Below, piece by piece: positions 37,490 through 47,953 of a stretch of DNA of 64,000 nucleotides. A program made the translations under genes and the position numbers. The stretch is from Syntrophaceae bacterium. Its GTDB lineage: Bacteria > Desulfobacterota > Syntrophia > Syntrophales > UBA2192. Position 1 is the first letter of the stretch. Each line of letters begins with the position of its first letter. The DNA is taken from contig JABLXY010000003.1 in assembly GCA_013177795.1 (NCBI GenBank), forward strand, positions 351,244 to 415,243, read 5' to 3'. A model generated the notes under the pieces. It worked only from the letters and a program-made list of their open reading frames with translations, did not search any database and had not been told where the DNA came from.

Positions 37490-38305
37490 ATGAAGGCAAA
37501 GAAGATTGTCGTCATCGGCGGGGGGAAGATGGGGGAGGTCATTGCCGGCGGCATCCTCAAGGCCGGCCTGGCCCAGCCCGCGGGCGTGACCGTGACCGAC
37601 ATCGTTCCCGACCGGCTTGCCTACCTGAAGGGCAAGTACGCCGTCGGCGTGACGGATGACAACCGCAAGGCCGCCCGGGAAGCCGACATCGTCATCCTGG
37701 CCGTCAAGCCGCAGGGCATGGGCGATGTGCTCAAGGAGCTGGCGCCCGTGATCGACCGCAAGAAGCTCGTCATCTCGATCGCCGCGGGCATCCCCATCCG
37801 CTTCATCGCCGAGCACCTCAAGAAGGACGTGCCCATCGTACGGGTCATGCCCAACACGCCGGCCCTCGTCGGCGAGGGGGCGGCGGCGCTGGCGGCCGGC
37901 GATGCGGCCTCCGGGGCCGACCTGGCGGCGGCGCGGGAGATCTTCGACGCCCTCGGCCTGACGGTCGTCGTCAAGGAAGACCTCATGGACACGGTGACGG
38001 GGCTCTCCGGCAGCGGCCCGGCCTACGGGTTCATCGTCATCGACGCCCTGTCCGACGGGGGCGTGCTCATGGGCCTGCCCCGGGACGTGGCCGTGAAGCT
38101 GGCGGCCCAGACCCTCCTCGGGGCGGCCAGGCTGGTTCTCGACAGCGGCAAGCATCCCGGCGAGCTGCGGGACATGGTGACCTCGCCCGGCGGGACGACG
38201 ATCGCCGGCATCCAGGCCCTGGAGGAGGGCGGGCTCCGCTCGGCCCTCATCTCGGCCGTCGAGGCGGCGACCCTGCGCTCGAGGGAGCTGGGGAAGGGGA
38301 AATAG
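37490..38305 (+). CDS. proC: Pyrroline-5-carboxylate reductase
   Basis: ATG at 37490 follows AATAGGAGGG and gives 271 residues, the normal length. The NAD(P)-binding GGGKMGEVIAGGILKAG lies at 9-25. The C-terminal signature is complete (TVTGLSGSGPAYGFIVIDAL and the SPGGTTIAGIQALEEGGLR dimer helix). It makes proline from pyrroline-5-carboxylate. It is divergent from yggT across a 249-bp intergenic region. Confidence 0.96.
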   Translation: MKAKKIVVIGGGKMGEVIAGGILKAGLAQPAGVTVTDIVPDRLAYLKGKYAVGVTDDNRKAAREADIVILAVKPQGMGDVLKELAPVIDRKKLVISIAAGIPIRFIAEHLKKDVPIVRVMPNTPALVGEGAAALAAGDAASGADLAAAREIFDALGLTVVVKEDLMDTVTGLSGSGPAYGFIVIDALSDGGVLMGLPRDVAVKLAAQTLLGAARLVLDSGKHPGELRDMVTSPGGTTIAGIQALEEGGLRSALISAVEAATLRSRELGKGK

Positions 38306-38330
38306 GGTTTCGCAAAGCGACGGAGAGAAA

Positions 38331-38365
38331 GAAAACCCCCTGACAGCAGTGCTGCAGGGGGTTTG
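38331..38365. terminator. Bidirectional intrinsic terminator between proC and rng
   Basis: AAAACCCCCTG at 38332-38342 and CAGGGGGTTT at 38355-38364 form the stem, with A and T tracts outside, so it can end transcripts from both convergent genes. Confidence 0.8.
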
Positions 38366-38400
38366 TTTTGGCCTCTCGCCTTCTGCCCGATGTCTTTCGC

Positions 38401-40170
38401 CTAGAACTTGAAGATGTCGTAAATCCTCGTGATGATCCCGCCGCCGGACTTCTTCTCATCCTGCGGCTCCTGGCGCGCGGGCTCCTCGGGCTTGGGCTCG
38501 GGGGCCGGCTGCGCCTCCGCGGGGGCCTGCTCCGCATCCCGCTCCTGGTCCTCCCTCCGCTCGCCGGACCGGCGGCGCCCGCGCCGCGAGCGCCTCTTTC
38601 GCGTCCCCCGGCCCGCCTCGCCGGGCGCACCCTCGGCCTTCGCCTCATCGCCCTTTTCCTCCTCGGCCTCCGGGGCGGGCAGCGGGATGTGCTCGCGCTC
38701 GACGAACTCGAACTTCGCCTCCTCCCAGAGCATGTCGGGGTTGCCGGAGATGTGGATCGAGACGTTGTGGGCGTTCTCGAGCTCCACGATGTCGCTGCGC
38801 TTCTGGTTCAGGAGGTAGTTGGCGATCTCGTGGGGCAGCGTGATCCGGACGCTCGAGTAGGTGCCCTTCAGGACGTTGAGGCGGATCTTGCGGAAGGTGC
38901 TCAGGGCCGCATACTCCAGCGAGGGCCGCATGCCGGCGCCCTTGCAGTGCGGGCACGTGATGTGGCTGATCTCCTGGATGTTGGACTTCTTGCGCTGGCG
39001 GGAGAGCTCCATCATCCCGAACTTGGAGATGCGCGAGATCTGGGTCCGGGCGCGGTCGAGGCTCAGGGCCTTCTTGAAGGCCTTCTCGACCTCGGCGATG
39101 TGCTTGCGGTCCTTCATGTCGATGAAGTCGATGACGATGAGGCCCCCGAGGTCGCGCAGCCGCAGCTGCCGGGCGATCTCCTCGGCCGCCTCGAGGTTGG
39201 CCCGGAAGGCGGTCTCCTCGACGTCGCGGCGGTCCGAGGCCCTTCCCGAGTTGACGTCGATCGTGATCATCGCTTCCGTGGGGTTGATGATGAGGTAGCC
39301 GCCGCTCTTGAGCTCGACCCGCTCCTTGTAGATGGCGTCGATCTGCGGCTCCAGGTGGTAGCGGTCGAACAGCGGCGTCTTTTCCTGGTAGAGCTTGATC
39401 ATCTTCACGTTGCGGGGCGCCACCGTGTTGATGTAGGCGCGCATCTTGCGGTACGTCTCCAGGTCGTCCACGAGGATCTCCTGGATATCGCTGGTAAAGT
39501 AGTCGCGCAGCGAGCGCACGCCGAAGTCGCCCTCCTGGTGGATCAGCGCCGGGGCCTGGACCTCCTTGGCCTTCTTCTCGATGTCCCGCCAGATCTTGAG
39601 CAGCACGTAGTAGTCCCGCGAGAGCTCCTGCTTGGTGCGGTTCATCCCCGCCGTGCGCACGATGAAGCCCACGCGGTCCTCGGCCGCGATCTGCTCCATG
39701 AGCGCCATGAGGTTCTTGCGCGACTCGTCGTCGTCGATCTTGCGGGAGATGCCCGTGCTCTGCCGGTTCGGCATCAGGACGATGTAGCGGCCGGGCAGCG
39801 AGATGTAGGTCGTCAGCATCGCGCCCTTGTGGTCCTTCTCCTCGCGGACCACCTGGACGAGGATCTCCTGGCCGCTCTTGAGGTGCGGCCGGCGGTGCCG
39901 GTGGCCCTCCTCCCCGCCCTCGTCCTCGGTGCGGAAGTACTCGGGGCTCACGTCGTGCAGGGGCAGAAAGCCGTGCTTCTTGGCCCCGTAGTCCACGAAG
40001 GCCGCCTGGAGGCCCCGCTCCACCTTGAGAACCACCGCCTTGTAGATGTTCCCCGTGATGGGCTCGCGGGCCGACATCTGGATGTTGTACTCCACGAGCT
40101 TGCCGCTCTCGAGGACGGCCATCCGGCTCAGCTCCTGGTCCACGGCGTTGATGAGCATGATCTTCTTCAT
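38401..40170 (-). CDS. rng: Ribonuclease G/E family endoribonuclease
   Basis: ATG at 40170 gives 589 residues. The S1 domain is at about 35-130 and contains an acidic/His-rich insertion (near residues 80-95). The catalytic Mg-binding aspartates are in MITIDVNSG and LIVIDFIDM, and the zinc-link cysteines in CPHCKG near 404-407. The last 95 residues are low-complexity, Arg/Glu/Pro-rich and end with a short hydrophobic helix (GGGIITRIYDIFKF). This tail is longer than RNase G and shorter than the E. coli RNase E scaffold. It processes rRNA and mRNA. Confidence 0.95.
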   Translation of the reverse strand: MKKIMLINAVDQELSRMAVLESGKLVEYNIQMSAREPITGNIYKAVVLKVERGLQAAFVDYGAKKHGFLPLHDVSPEYFRTEDEGGEEGHRHRRPHLKSGQEILVQVVREEKDHKGAMLTTYISLPGRYIVLMPNRQSTGISRKIDDDESRKNLMALMEQIAAEDRVGFIVRTAGMNRTKQELSRDYYVLLKIWRDIEKKAKEVQAPALIHQEGDFGVRSLRDYFTSDIQEILVDDLETYRKMRAYINTVAPRNVKMIKLYQEKTPLFDRYHLEPQIDAIYKERVELKSGGYLIINPTEAMITIDVNSGRASDRRDVEETAFRANLEAAEEIARQLRLRDLGGLIVIDFIDMKDRKHIAEVEKAFKKALSLDRARTQISRISKFGMMELSRQRKKSNIQEISHITCPHCKGAGMRPSLEYAALSTFRKIRLNVLKGTYSSVRITLPHEIANYLLNQKRSDIVELENAHNVSIHISGNPDMLWEEAKFEFVEREHIPLPAPEAEEEKGDEAKAEGAPGEAGRGTRKRRSRRGRRRSGERREDQERDAEQAPAEAQPAPEPKPEEPARQEPQDEKKSGGGIITRIYDIFKF

Positions 40171-40210
40171 GTACCGGTTTCCTCTCTGACCCCACCGGGT
40201 TGACCGGGCA

Positions 40211-40819
40211 TCACAGAAACTCGCTCACGTCGCCCTTCCCGGCGCGTATCACCTCGGGGACGTCGTCCACGAGGCTGATGATGCTGGACTTCTCCGATGC
40301 GAGAATGCCCGCGTCGAGGATGAGTTCCACGGCGTGCCCGTAGCGCTTCCGGATCTCCTCCGGGTCGCTCAGGATTTCGTCCTTGTCCGTCGAGGCGCTG
40401 GTGCTGATGATGGGGTGGCCCAGCTCGCGCACGAGCGACAGACAGATTTCGTTCGCGGGGACCCGGATGCCCGTCGTCTGGCGCTTCGTCATGAGGATCT
40501 TCGGGACGAGACGCGACGCGGGCAGGATGAACGTGTAGGGCCCCGGCAACAGCCTCTTCATGGTCTTGTAGGCGTAATTGGAGACGATGGCGTACTGGCT
40601 GATGTCCCTCAGGTCGGCACAGATGAAGCTGAAGGGCTGCTTCTGGCTGCGGCGCTTGATCTCGTAAATCTTCTCGATCGCCCGCTTGTTGTAGAGGTCG
40701 CAGCCGATTCCGTAGACCGTGTCCGTGGGGTAGACGATGATCCCCCCGTTGCGCAGCACCTCGACGGCCTTGCGGATCAGCCGGATCTGCGGGTTCTTCT
40801 CGTTGATGGACAGGAGCAT
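40211..40819 (-). CDS. Sua5/YciO/YrdC-family protein (probable threonylcarbamoyl-AMP synthase)
   Basis: The 202-residue protein has the YrdC fold signature: VEVLRNGGIIVYPTDTVYGIGCD, the KR-containing EIKRRSQKQPFSF, LPGPYTFILPAS and GIRVPANE. It would use threonine, bicarbonate and ATP to make the precursor of the universal t6A37 tRNA modification, although the YciO branch may differ. It is 40 bp upstream of rng on the same strand. Confidence 0.85.
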   Translation of the reverse strand: MLLSINEKNPQIRLIRKAVEVLRNGGIIVYPTDTVYGIGCDLYNKRAIEKIYEIKRRSQKQPFSFICADLRDISQYAIVSNYAYKTMKRLLPGPYTFILPASRLVPKILMTKRQTTGIRVPANEICLSLVRELGHPIISTSASTDKDEILSDPEEIRKRYGHAVELILDAGILASEKSSIISLVDDVPEVIRAGKGDVSEFL

Positions 40820-40999
40820 AGGTTCGGGCCATCTCTCGTAGGCAGCGTTTTTTTATCAGAAAAACACCGTTTTTTCAATAAAATAAGCAGATTCTGGCGC
40901 TTCGCGGGCCCCCGCGGCCCGTCCGGAGCGCCCACCGCAGGGCCCGGGAGGGCCGCCGCCACGCGGTTTGACGGGAATCGCAGGCACCGCGTTAATGGC

Positions 41000-41026
41000 T
41001 TGACAGCGGGGATTGCCTGTGATAAG
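41000..41026 (+). promoter_or_regulatory. Candidate promoter of the trp leader
   Basis: A perfect TTGACA at 41000-41005 is followed after 15 bp by GATAAG at 41021-41026. The spacing is short, but the transcript would begin near 41033, shortly before the leader ATG. Confidence 0.45.
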
Positions 41027-41048
41027 GGGCAGGCAGGCTTGGCGTATT

Positions 41049-41129
41049 ATGAAGAGATTATTTGCAATCAACACCTTCGGCTGGTGGTGGCGGGGCGACA
41101 GGACCCTGCCCGCGGGGCCCTCTTATTGA
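41049..41129 (+). CDS. trpL: Tryptophan leader peptide (26 residues, three tandem Trp codons)
   Basis: ATG 41049 to TGA 41127-41129 encodes a 26-residue peptide that begins MKRLFAINTFG. Codons 12-14 are three consecutive TGG (41082-41090). The only plausible function is regulatory: a ribosome that runs short of charged tRNA-Trp would stall there. The Shine-Dalgarno is weak (AGG about 10 bp upstream). It lies 205 bp upstream of the TrpB2 gene and is followed by mutually exclusive hairpins. Trp is one of the rarest residues, so three in a row in such a short frame at this place is unlikely by chance. Confidence 0.82.
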   Translation: MKRLFAINTFGWWWRGDRTLPAGPSY

Positions 41130-41210
41130 CACAAGGGGCCGTGGGTGAGGAGAATCACCCATGGCCGACCGGGTATGAGAAAGCCATGGGAAATCTCCCA
41201 TGGCTTTTCT
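41116..41210 (+). terminator. Transcription attenuator of trpB2
   Basis: Five segments can pair in two exclusive ways. A (41116-41120) with B (41136-41140) leaves C (41158-41165) free to pair with D (41183-41190), which is antitermination. B (41137-41148) with C (41155-41166) instead makes a 12-bp hairpin, so that D (41181-41190) pairs with E (41197-41206) and, with TTTT, terminates. A ribosome stalled at the Trp codons leaves A free. One that reaches TGA 41127 covers A. Confidence 0.8.
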
Positions 41211-41211
41211 G

Positions 41212-41263
41212 TTATTCCCCCTTGCCCTGACCCTCTCCCGCGCCGGGGAGACGGGGATCGAGG
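41212..41263. repeat. GC-rich palindromic intergenic repeat (copy D, partial)
   Basis: CCCTGACCCTCTCCCGCGCCGGGGAG resembles one half of the repeat at 16536-16655. It lies between the attenuator and trpB2. Confidence 0.45.
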
Positions 41264-41333
41264 ATGGGGCTGCACGGAAAAAAACGAAGTGGACGAATAA
41301 ACGAACGAACCGAGTCTGAAGGAGGCAACGGCA

Positions 41334-42704
41334 ATGGAAGAGAGAAAGATCATGCTCAGCGATGCGGAGATCCCCCGGCAATGGTACAACGTCCTGGCGG
41401 ATCTTCCGGGACCCATGAACCCCCCGCTGCACCCGGGGACGGGCCAGCCGATCCGGCCCGAGGACATGCAGGCCATCTTCCCCATGAACCTCGTCGAGCA
41501 GGAGATGAGCCCGGAGCGCTGGATCACGATCCCCGAGGCGGTTCTGGACAAATACCTCCTGTGGCGGCCGACGCCGTTGCGGCGGGCGCGCAACTTCGAG
41601 AAGGCCCTCGGGTGCCCCGTCCAGATCTACTACAAGGACGAGAGCGTGAGCCCCCCCGGCTCTCACAAGCCCAACACGGCCGTGGCCCAGGCCTACTACA
41701 ACAAGGCCTACGGCATCAAGCGTCTCGCGACCGAGACGGGCGCCGGCCAGTGGGGAAGCGCGCTGTCCATGGCCTGCCGCATGTTCGACCTGGAGTGCCG
41801 GGTCTACATGGTCCGCGTCAGCTACGACCAGAAGCCCTACCGGCGCATGATGATGCAGACCTGGGGCGCCGAGTGCATCCCCAGCCCCAGCGACCGGACG
41901 CAGGCGGGGCGCAACATCCTTGCCCAGGACCCCGACTGTCCCGGCAGCCTCGGCATCGCCATCAGCGAGGCCATCGAGGACGCCGTCACGAACAAGGACT
42001 CCCGCTACTCCCTCGGGAGCGTCCTGAACCACGTCCTGCTGCACCAGACGATCATCGGCCTCGAGGCGAAGAGGCAGTTCGAGAAGATCGGGAAGTACCC
42101 CGACGTGGTCATCGGCTGCGCCGGCGGCGGGAGCAATTTCGCCGGGGTGAGCCTCCCCTTCGTCCAGGACAAGATTCACGGCAAACAGGTGCACGTCATC
42201 GCCTCGGAGCCGTCGTCCTGCCCGACGCTGACAAAGGGGCCCTTCGCCTACGACTTCGGGGACGTGGCCAAGACGACCCCCCTTCTGGCCATGCACACCC
42301 TCGGGCATGACTTCATCCCGGCGCCCATCCATGCCGGCGGGCTCCGTTACCACGGCATGGCGCCCATCGTGAGCCATATGCTGAAGAAGGGCCTCATCGA
42401 GGCCCGGGCCTACCATCAGCTCGACACCTTCGAGGCCGGCGTTCTGTGGGCCAGGACCGAGGGGTTCATCCCCGCGCCGGAGACGACGCACGCCATCGCC
42501 GCCGTCGTGGACGAGGCGAAGCGGGCCAAGGAAGCGGGCACGGAGAAGGTCATCCTGTTCAACTACAGCGGGCACGGTCTCGTCGACCTGGCCTCTTACG
42601 AAGCCTACTTTGCAGGGAAGCTGTCGGCCTACGAGCTGCCCGACGAGGAGATCCGGCGGGCACTCAAGGCGATCGAGAGCCACCCGAAGTGCATTGAGAG
42701 ATAG
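41334..42704 (+). CDS. trpB2: TrpB2-type tryptophan synthase beta chain
   Basis: ATG at 41334 follows GAAGGAGG and gives 456 residues, typical of the longer TrpB2 subgroup and unlike the 390-residue TrpB1. The PLP lysine is Lys112 in [16 protein letters not shown], the ETGAGQWG motif follows and the phosphate loop is [11 protein letters not shown]. The N-terminal [24 protein letters not shown] and the C-terminal [16 protein letters not shown] are TrpB2-specific. It makes tryptophan from indole and serine, usually without a TrpA partner. No other trp gene is near. The attenuator upstream shows that the cell treats it as a tryptophan-supply gene. Confidence 0.93.
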   Translation: MEERKIMLSDAEIPRQWYNVLADLPGPMNPPLHPGTGQPIRPEDMQAIFPMNLVEQEMSPERWITIPEAVLDKYLLWRPTPLRRARNFEKALGCPVQIYYKDESVSPPGSHKPNTAVAQAYYNKAYGIKRLATETGAGQWGSALSMACRMFDLECRVYMVRVSYDQKPYRRMMMQTWGAECIPSPSDRTQAGRNILAQDPDCPGSLGIAISEAIEDAVTNKDSRYSLGSVLNHVLLHQTIIGLEAKRQFEKIGKYPDVVIGCAGGGSNFAGVSLPFVQDKIHGKQVHVIASEPSSCPTLTKGPFAYDFGDVAKTTPLLAMHTLGHDFIPAPIHAGGLRYHGMAPIVSHMLKKGLIEARAYHQLDTFEAGVLWARTEGFIPAPETTHAIAAVVDEAKRAKEAGTEKVILFNYSGHGLVDLASYEAYFAGKLSAYELPDEEIRRALKAIESHPKCIER

Positions 42705-42715
42705 GCGAAAGGCGA

Positions 42716-42764
42716 ATCCCCCTTGCATCCCCCTTTGTCAAAAAGGGGGAAAGAGGGGGATTTT
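42716..42764 (+). terminator. Intrinsic terminator after trpB2
   Basis: CCCCCTTT at 42729-42736 pairs with AAAGGGGG at 42742-42749. An outer AATCCCCC/GGGGGATT layer and TTTT follow. This C/G-block hairpin is also a common dispersed intergenic repeat. Confidence 0.6.
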
Positions 42765-43026
42765 CATTTCTGCGCCAGGCAGGGCAGGGGGAGTTTCTGC
42801 CTGCCGCGCCGCCTGCCCGGGCCCGGTGAGATTGTGTTTCGCCGCAAGACGTGCTATTGTTTCGCCGCCCGCGGGGCCTTTCCCCGGCGGGTTTGCGGCT
42901 GCTGCCGGTCCCGTGCGGTGCCCGTGCGCGGCCGCAAGGCTTGATCCTGCCGAAAGCGGAATAGCGGAATTGAGGAAGAGCGGACAAAATAGCCCCCTGG
43001 AACGGGCGGATGCCCCCGAAGATCGC
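42765..43026. other. Region upstream of rarA without a recognised gene
   Basis: No complete small gene was seen. An in-frame TTG at 42970 could extend RarA by 19 residues, but no good ribosome site precedes either start. Confidence 0.35.
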
Positions 43027-44355
43027 ATGCGAAACGCCCGCCCCCTGGCGGACCGCATGCGGCCGGAGACCCTGGGGGAATACGTCGGCCAGTCGCACAT
43101 CCTGGAAAAAGGGGGGCTGCTGCGCAAGGCCATCGAGGAAGACCGGCTCTTCTCCATGATCTTCTGGGGGCCGCCCGGTTCCGGGAAGACCACCCTGGCC
43201 CGCCTCATCGCCGGCGAGACGAAATCCCGCTTCACCACCTTTTCGGCGGTGCTCTCCGGCGTCAAGGAGATCCGGGCCGTCATCGACGAGGCCCGCGCCG
43301 AGCTCGAGACGACGGGCCGCAGGACGATCCTCTTCGTCGACGAGATCCACCGCTTCAACAAGGCCCAGCAGGACGCGTTCCTGCCCCACGTGGAGAGCGG
43401 CCTCATCACCCTGATCGGCGCCACGACCGAAAACCCCTCCTTCGAGGTCATCTCGCCTCTGCTGTCCCGGACCCGCGTGATGGTCCTTCGGCCCTTCACC
43501 GAGGAGGAGCTTGCCGAGATCCTGCGGAGGGCGCTTGCGGACCCCGTGCGGGGCCTGGGCGGGCTCTCCATTGAGGTCGAGCCCGAGGCGCTCGATCACA
43601 TGATCCGGGCCGCCGACGGTGATGCGCGGGCGGCCCTGAACAACCTCGAGGCGGCGGCCTCGCTGACGGCAGGCAGGGGCGAGGGGGACCGCCGGATCAC
43701 CCTGGCCATGGCCGAGACGGCCCTGCAGCGCAAGGCCCTGCAGTACGACAAGGCCGGCGAGGAGCACTACAACCTCATCTCGGCCCTGCACAAGAGCCTC
43801 CGGGGCAGCGACCCCGACGCGGCCCTCTACTGGCTCGCGCGGATGCTCGAGGCGGGCGAGGACCCCCTCTACATCGCGCGGCGCATGATCCGCTTCGCCT
43901 CCGAGGACATCGGCAACGCCGACCCCATGGCCCTCACGGTGGCCATGGCGGCCATGCAGGCCTTCCACTTCATCGGGCTGCCCGAGGGTGAGCTGTCGCT
44001 CGCGCAGGCCGCGGTCTATCTCGCCACGGCGCCCAAGAGCAACGCCGTTTACCGTGCCTACGGGAAGGTGAAGGCCGTCATCGGCCGGACAGGAACCCTG
44101 CCGGTGCCCCTGCACATCCGCAATGCGCCCACGCGTCTCATGCGCGATCTCGGCTACGGGAAGGGCTACAAGTACGCCCACGATTACGAGGAGGCCTTCG
44201 TGCCCCAGGACCATCTCCCGGAGAGCCTGCAGGGGCAGGTCTACTACACGCCGACGGACCGCGGCTACGAGAAGGTCATCCGGGAGCGGCTGACGAAGTG
44301 GCGGAGGATCCGGGAGCAGGCGGCCCGGGACGCCAAGCACAAGGGGGAGGAGTGA
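43027..44355 (+). CDS. rarA: Replication-associated recombination protein A (RarA/MgsA AAA+ ATPase)
   Basis: Starting at ATG 43027 it has 442 residues and begins RNARPLADRMRPETLGEYVGQ, the conserved RarA start. Walker A is GPPGSGKTTLA, Walker B ILFVDEIHRFNK and the sensor region LIGATTENPSFEV. The C-terminal tetramerisation half has KSLRGSDPDAALYWLARMLEAGEDP and LPEGELSLAQAAVYLATAPKSNA. RarA acts at stalled replication forks with SSB and RecA. An upstream in-frame TTG (42970) is possible. It is 4 bp from the next gene, so the two are co-transcribed. Confidence 0.94.
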   Translation: MRNARPLADRMRPETLGEYVGQSHILEKGGLLRKAIEEDRLFSMIFWGPPGSGKTTLARLIAGETKSRFTTFSAVLSGVKEIRAVIDEARAELETTGRRTILFVDEIHRFNKAQQDAFLPHVESGLITLIGATTENPSFEVISPLLSRTRVMVLRPFTEEELAEILRRALADPVRGLGGLSIEVEPEALDHMIRAADGDARAALNNLEAAASLTAGRGEGDRRITLAMAETALQRKALQYDKAGEEHYNLISALHKSLRGSDPDAALYWLARMLEAGEDPLYIARRMIRFASEDIGNADPMALTVAMAAMQAFHFIGLPEGELSLAQAAVYLATAPKSNAVYRAYGKVKAVIGRTGTLPVPLHIRNAPTRLMRDLGYGKGYKYAHDYEEAFVPQDHLPESLQGQVYYTPTDRGYEKVIRERLTKWRRIREQAARDAKHKGEE

Positions 44356-44359
44356 GACG

Positions 44360-46003
<1,644 letters not shown>

Positions 46004-46012
46004 AAGAAGAAT

Positions 46013-46107
46013 CTGAGAGGGTAAGAGGGTGAGAAGGTAAGAAGCAGTTATCGGGATTCAGCCCGTTCTTTTCTCACCTTCACACCGTCTCAACTTCTCA
46101 ACCTCTG
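46013..46107. repeat. Hairpin with 8-bp tandem-repeat arms (locus 1)
   Basis: The left arm (46013-46044) is built of GAGGGTAA, GAGGGTGA and GAAGGTAA units. The right arm (46071-46107) is built of CTCACCTT, CTCAACTT and CTCAACCT units. The arms are complementary and can form an imperfect stem of more than 30 bp between the kinase and pspC genes. Confidence 0.7.
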
Positions 46108-46148
46108 TGAAGGCCCGGCATCTGCCGCCGGCATCTCTGTGCCGGACA

Positions 46149-46367
46149 TCATCCTCCGGCCTGCGTTTCCGGCTCCTGCGGCACGAAGATCCACAGCAGG
46201 ATGTAGAGCAGCAGGCCCGTCCCGTAGATGAGGAACAACAGGGCGAAAAGCAGCCGCCAGGTCCAGGACGGGATCGGCGTGCGTGCGCCCAGGGCCCCGC
46301 ATATCCCCCCCAGCCAGCGATCCGTCCGGGACCGCTTGAAGGTGTGCAGAACGTTCTTCTCTTCCAT
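46149..46367 (-). CDS. pspC: PspC-domain membrane protein
   Basis: ATG at 46367 (AGGGGTTAC ahead) gives 72 residues. KRSRTDRWLGGICGALGA is the PspC motif, and it is followed by a hydrophobic segment pair (about 37-63) ending LLWIFVPQEP. Stand-alone short PspC proteins sit in the inner membrane and are linked to envelope-stress responses. No pspA or pspF gene is visible in the window. Confidence 0.85.
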   Translation of the reverse strand: MEEKNVLHTFKRSRTDRWLGGICGALGARTPIPSWTWRLLFALLFLIYGTGLLLYILLWIFVPQEPETQAGG

Positions 46368-46510
46368 CGCGTAACCCCTACTGCCGGACGATCGGCCCCG
46401 GCAGCCGTGAACCCTCTCCGGTGCAGTGCCCGCGGCGCAGACCGTTGCCGTGCCGCACCCCCCCGGCGCTGTTTCGTCGGCCGAACCCTTCGGCCGTTGC
46501 ATCAGCCCCC

Positions 46511-46720
46511 TCAGGAGGGGCCGCAGCTGGTGGCGCTGCAGGACCCGCAGCCCGGTCCCGCGGAGCTCGTGAACTTGCCGTCGCTCGAGTGGCTGAAGGC
46601 CGACATGAGCTTCTTCACCTTCTTGCCCTTGCACGTCGGGCAGGACACCTCCTGGTTCCCGAAGACGAGGGTCTCAAACGTCTTTTTGCACTTCGCGCAT
46701 CGATACTCGAAAATCGGCAT
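46511..46720 (-). CDS. FmdB-family zinc ribbon protein
   Basis: The 69-residue protein begins MPIFEYRCAKCKKTFETLV and has a second CPTCKGKKVKKLMSAFS pair, the CxxC...CxxC zinc ribbon of the FmdB/RPE family. The C-terminus has three extra cysteines (GCGSCSATSCGPS), which is common in deltaproteobacterial members. Function unproven; a regulatory role is named after FmdB. Confidence 0.92.
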   Translation of the reverse strand: MPIFEYRCAKCKKTFETLVFGNQEVSCPTCKGKKVKKLMSAFSHSSDGKFTSSAGPGCGSCSATSCGPS

Positions 46721-46785
46721 GGGGTCTCACCATCCTTGTTTCATCTCCGGCCCTGTGCAAGAAGTTGCCGCAAGGCCCTGATATT

Positions 46786-46882
46786 TAGAAGGTAGGAAGG
46801 TTTGAAGGTGAGACGGTTGGAGAAACGGTGCGCGTGATTCCGGTCTCCGGCTTTTCCAACCTTCTTACCCTCTCACCTTCAT
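46786..46882. repeat. Hairpin with 8-bp tandem-repeat arms (locus 2)
   Basis: The left arm (46786-46827) runs AGAAGGTA, GGAAGGTT, TGAAGGTG, AGACGGTT. The right arm (46852-46882) runs TTTCCAAC, CTTCTTAC, CCTCTCAC, CTTC. The unit is eight bases on both sides and the arms are complementary. Confidence 0.7.
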
Positions 46883-46931
46883 GCCTGCTGTTGCCTGCTT
46901 CGCTCCGGATGCCCCTCCGGTCGGCGGTTGT

Positions 46932-47864
46932 CTAAAAACGTGCCAATCGTGTGCGTACTCTGTCGTCCAGCCGGTGCAGCCCCGCCTGCCGGGCCGCCTC
47001 CAGCGCCTGCTCGTACTCCTCGCGGGTGATCCGGCGGTTGATCGCCGGGGTCTTCTGCGCTTCCCAGCAGGGCCGGTACTGGTCCATGACGTTGACGTAG
47101 GTGTCCCTCGAGATCTCCGTGGCCAAGAACCGCATGACCCCTTCCGTTCCCGCCACGCCGCCGGGCATGACGAGGTGCCGCACGAGAAGCCCCCGGACGG
47201 CGACACCGGATGCGTCGATCTCGAGATCTCCCACCTGCCGGTGCATCTCCCGCAGGGCCTCCATGGCCCGCTCCCGGTAGTCGCCGGCCCAGCAGAGGCG
47301 CTCGGCCCACGCGTTGTCCCAGAACTTGAAGTCGGGCATGTAGATGTCGAAGACCCCGTCGAGGAGCGCGAGGGTCTCGACGGCGTCGTAGCCGCCGGTG
47401 TTGTAGACCAGCGGGACGTTCAAGCCGCCCTCGACGGCCAGGACCAGCGCCTCGAGGATCTGGGGCACCACGTGGCTGGGGGTCACGAAGTTGATGTTGT
47501 GGCAGCCGCCCCGGGCCAGCCGCAGCATGGCGTCGGCCAGACGAGCCGCATCGACCTCGTTGCCTTCCCGCAGGTGGCTGATATCATAGTTCTGGCAGAA
47601 AGAGCAAAGGAGATTGCAGGAGCTGAAGAAGATGGTGCCCGAGCCGTACGTGCCCACCAGCGGCGCCTCCTCGCCGAAATGCGGCCCTGCACTGGAGACC
47701 ATGGCCCTGCGGCCGGTCTGGCAGAAGCCCTGCTCGTCCTCCAGGCGGTTCACCCCGCAGCGGCGGGGGCACATGCGGCACTCGCGCAGACGCTCCAGGG
47801 CCTGGCGCGCACGCTGCCGCAGCACGCCTTCGCGATGCAGCTTCAAATAGGACGGCTCAGACAA
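46932..47864 (-). CDS. Radical SAM protein (PflA/PflX-like)
   Basis: A TTG at 47864 preceded by TGGAG gives 310 residues; sequence further upstream lies in a tandem-repeat hairpin, so a longer start is unlikely. The radical SAM cluster motif is CNLLCSFC (CX3CX2C) in the first third, with an accessory N-terminal pair (CRMCPRRCGVNR) that may hold another metal or cluster. The rest is a partial TIM barrel (NFVTPSHVVPQILEAL, VYNTGGYD, VRHLVMPGG). It resembles PflX/AmrS-like activating enzymes. Its substrate is unknown and no glycyl-radical enzyme gene is near. Confidence 0.85.
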   Translation of the reverse strand: MSEPSYLKLHREGVLRQRARQALERLRECRMCPRRCGVNRLEDEQGFCQTGRRAMVSSAGPHFGEEAPLVGTYGSGTIFFSSCNLLCSFCQNYDISHLREGNEVDAARLADAMLRLARGGCHNINFVTPSHVVPQILEALVLAVEGGLNVPLVYNTGGYDAVETLALLDGVFDIYMPDFKFWDNAWAERLCWAGDYRERAMEALREMHRQVGDLEIDASGVAVRGLLVRHLVMPGGVAGTEGVMRFLATEISRDTYVNVMDQYRPCWEAQKTPAINRRITREEYEQALEAARQAGLHRLDDRVRTRLARF

Positions 47865-47867
47865 AAC

Positions 47868-47951
47868 AGGCTCCAGGCAACAGGCTCCGGGCAACAGGCA
47901 AAAGGGAATCCGTTCTTTTCTCCTCCCAATGCCTGATGCCTAATGCCTGAC
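47868..47951. repeat. Hairpin with 7-bp tandem-repeat arms (locus 3)
   Basis: The left arm (47868-47905) runs AGGCTCC, AGGCAAC, AGGCTCC, GGGCAAC, AGGCAAA. The right arm (47928-47951) runs ATGCCTG, ATGCCTA, ATGCCTG. The unit is seven bases here rather than eight. Confidence 0.65.
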
Positions 47952-47953
47952 TT

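Noticed and set aside
41334-42704. Classification as a generic PLP-dependent lyase
   Set aside because: TrpB2-specific N- and C-terminal motifs and the tryptophan attenuator upstream make tryptophan synthase beta chain the better call.
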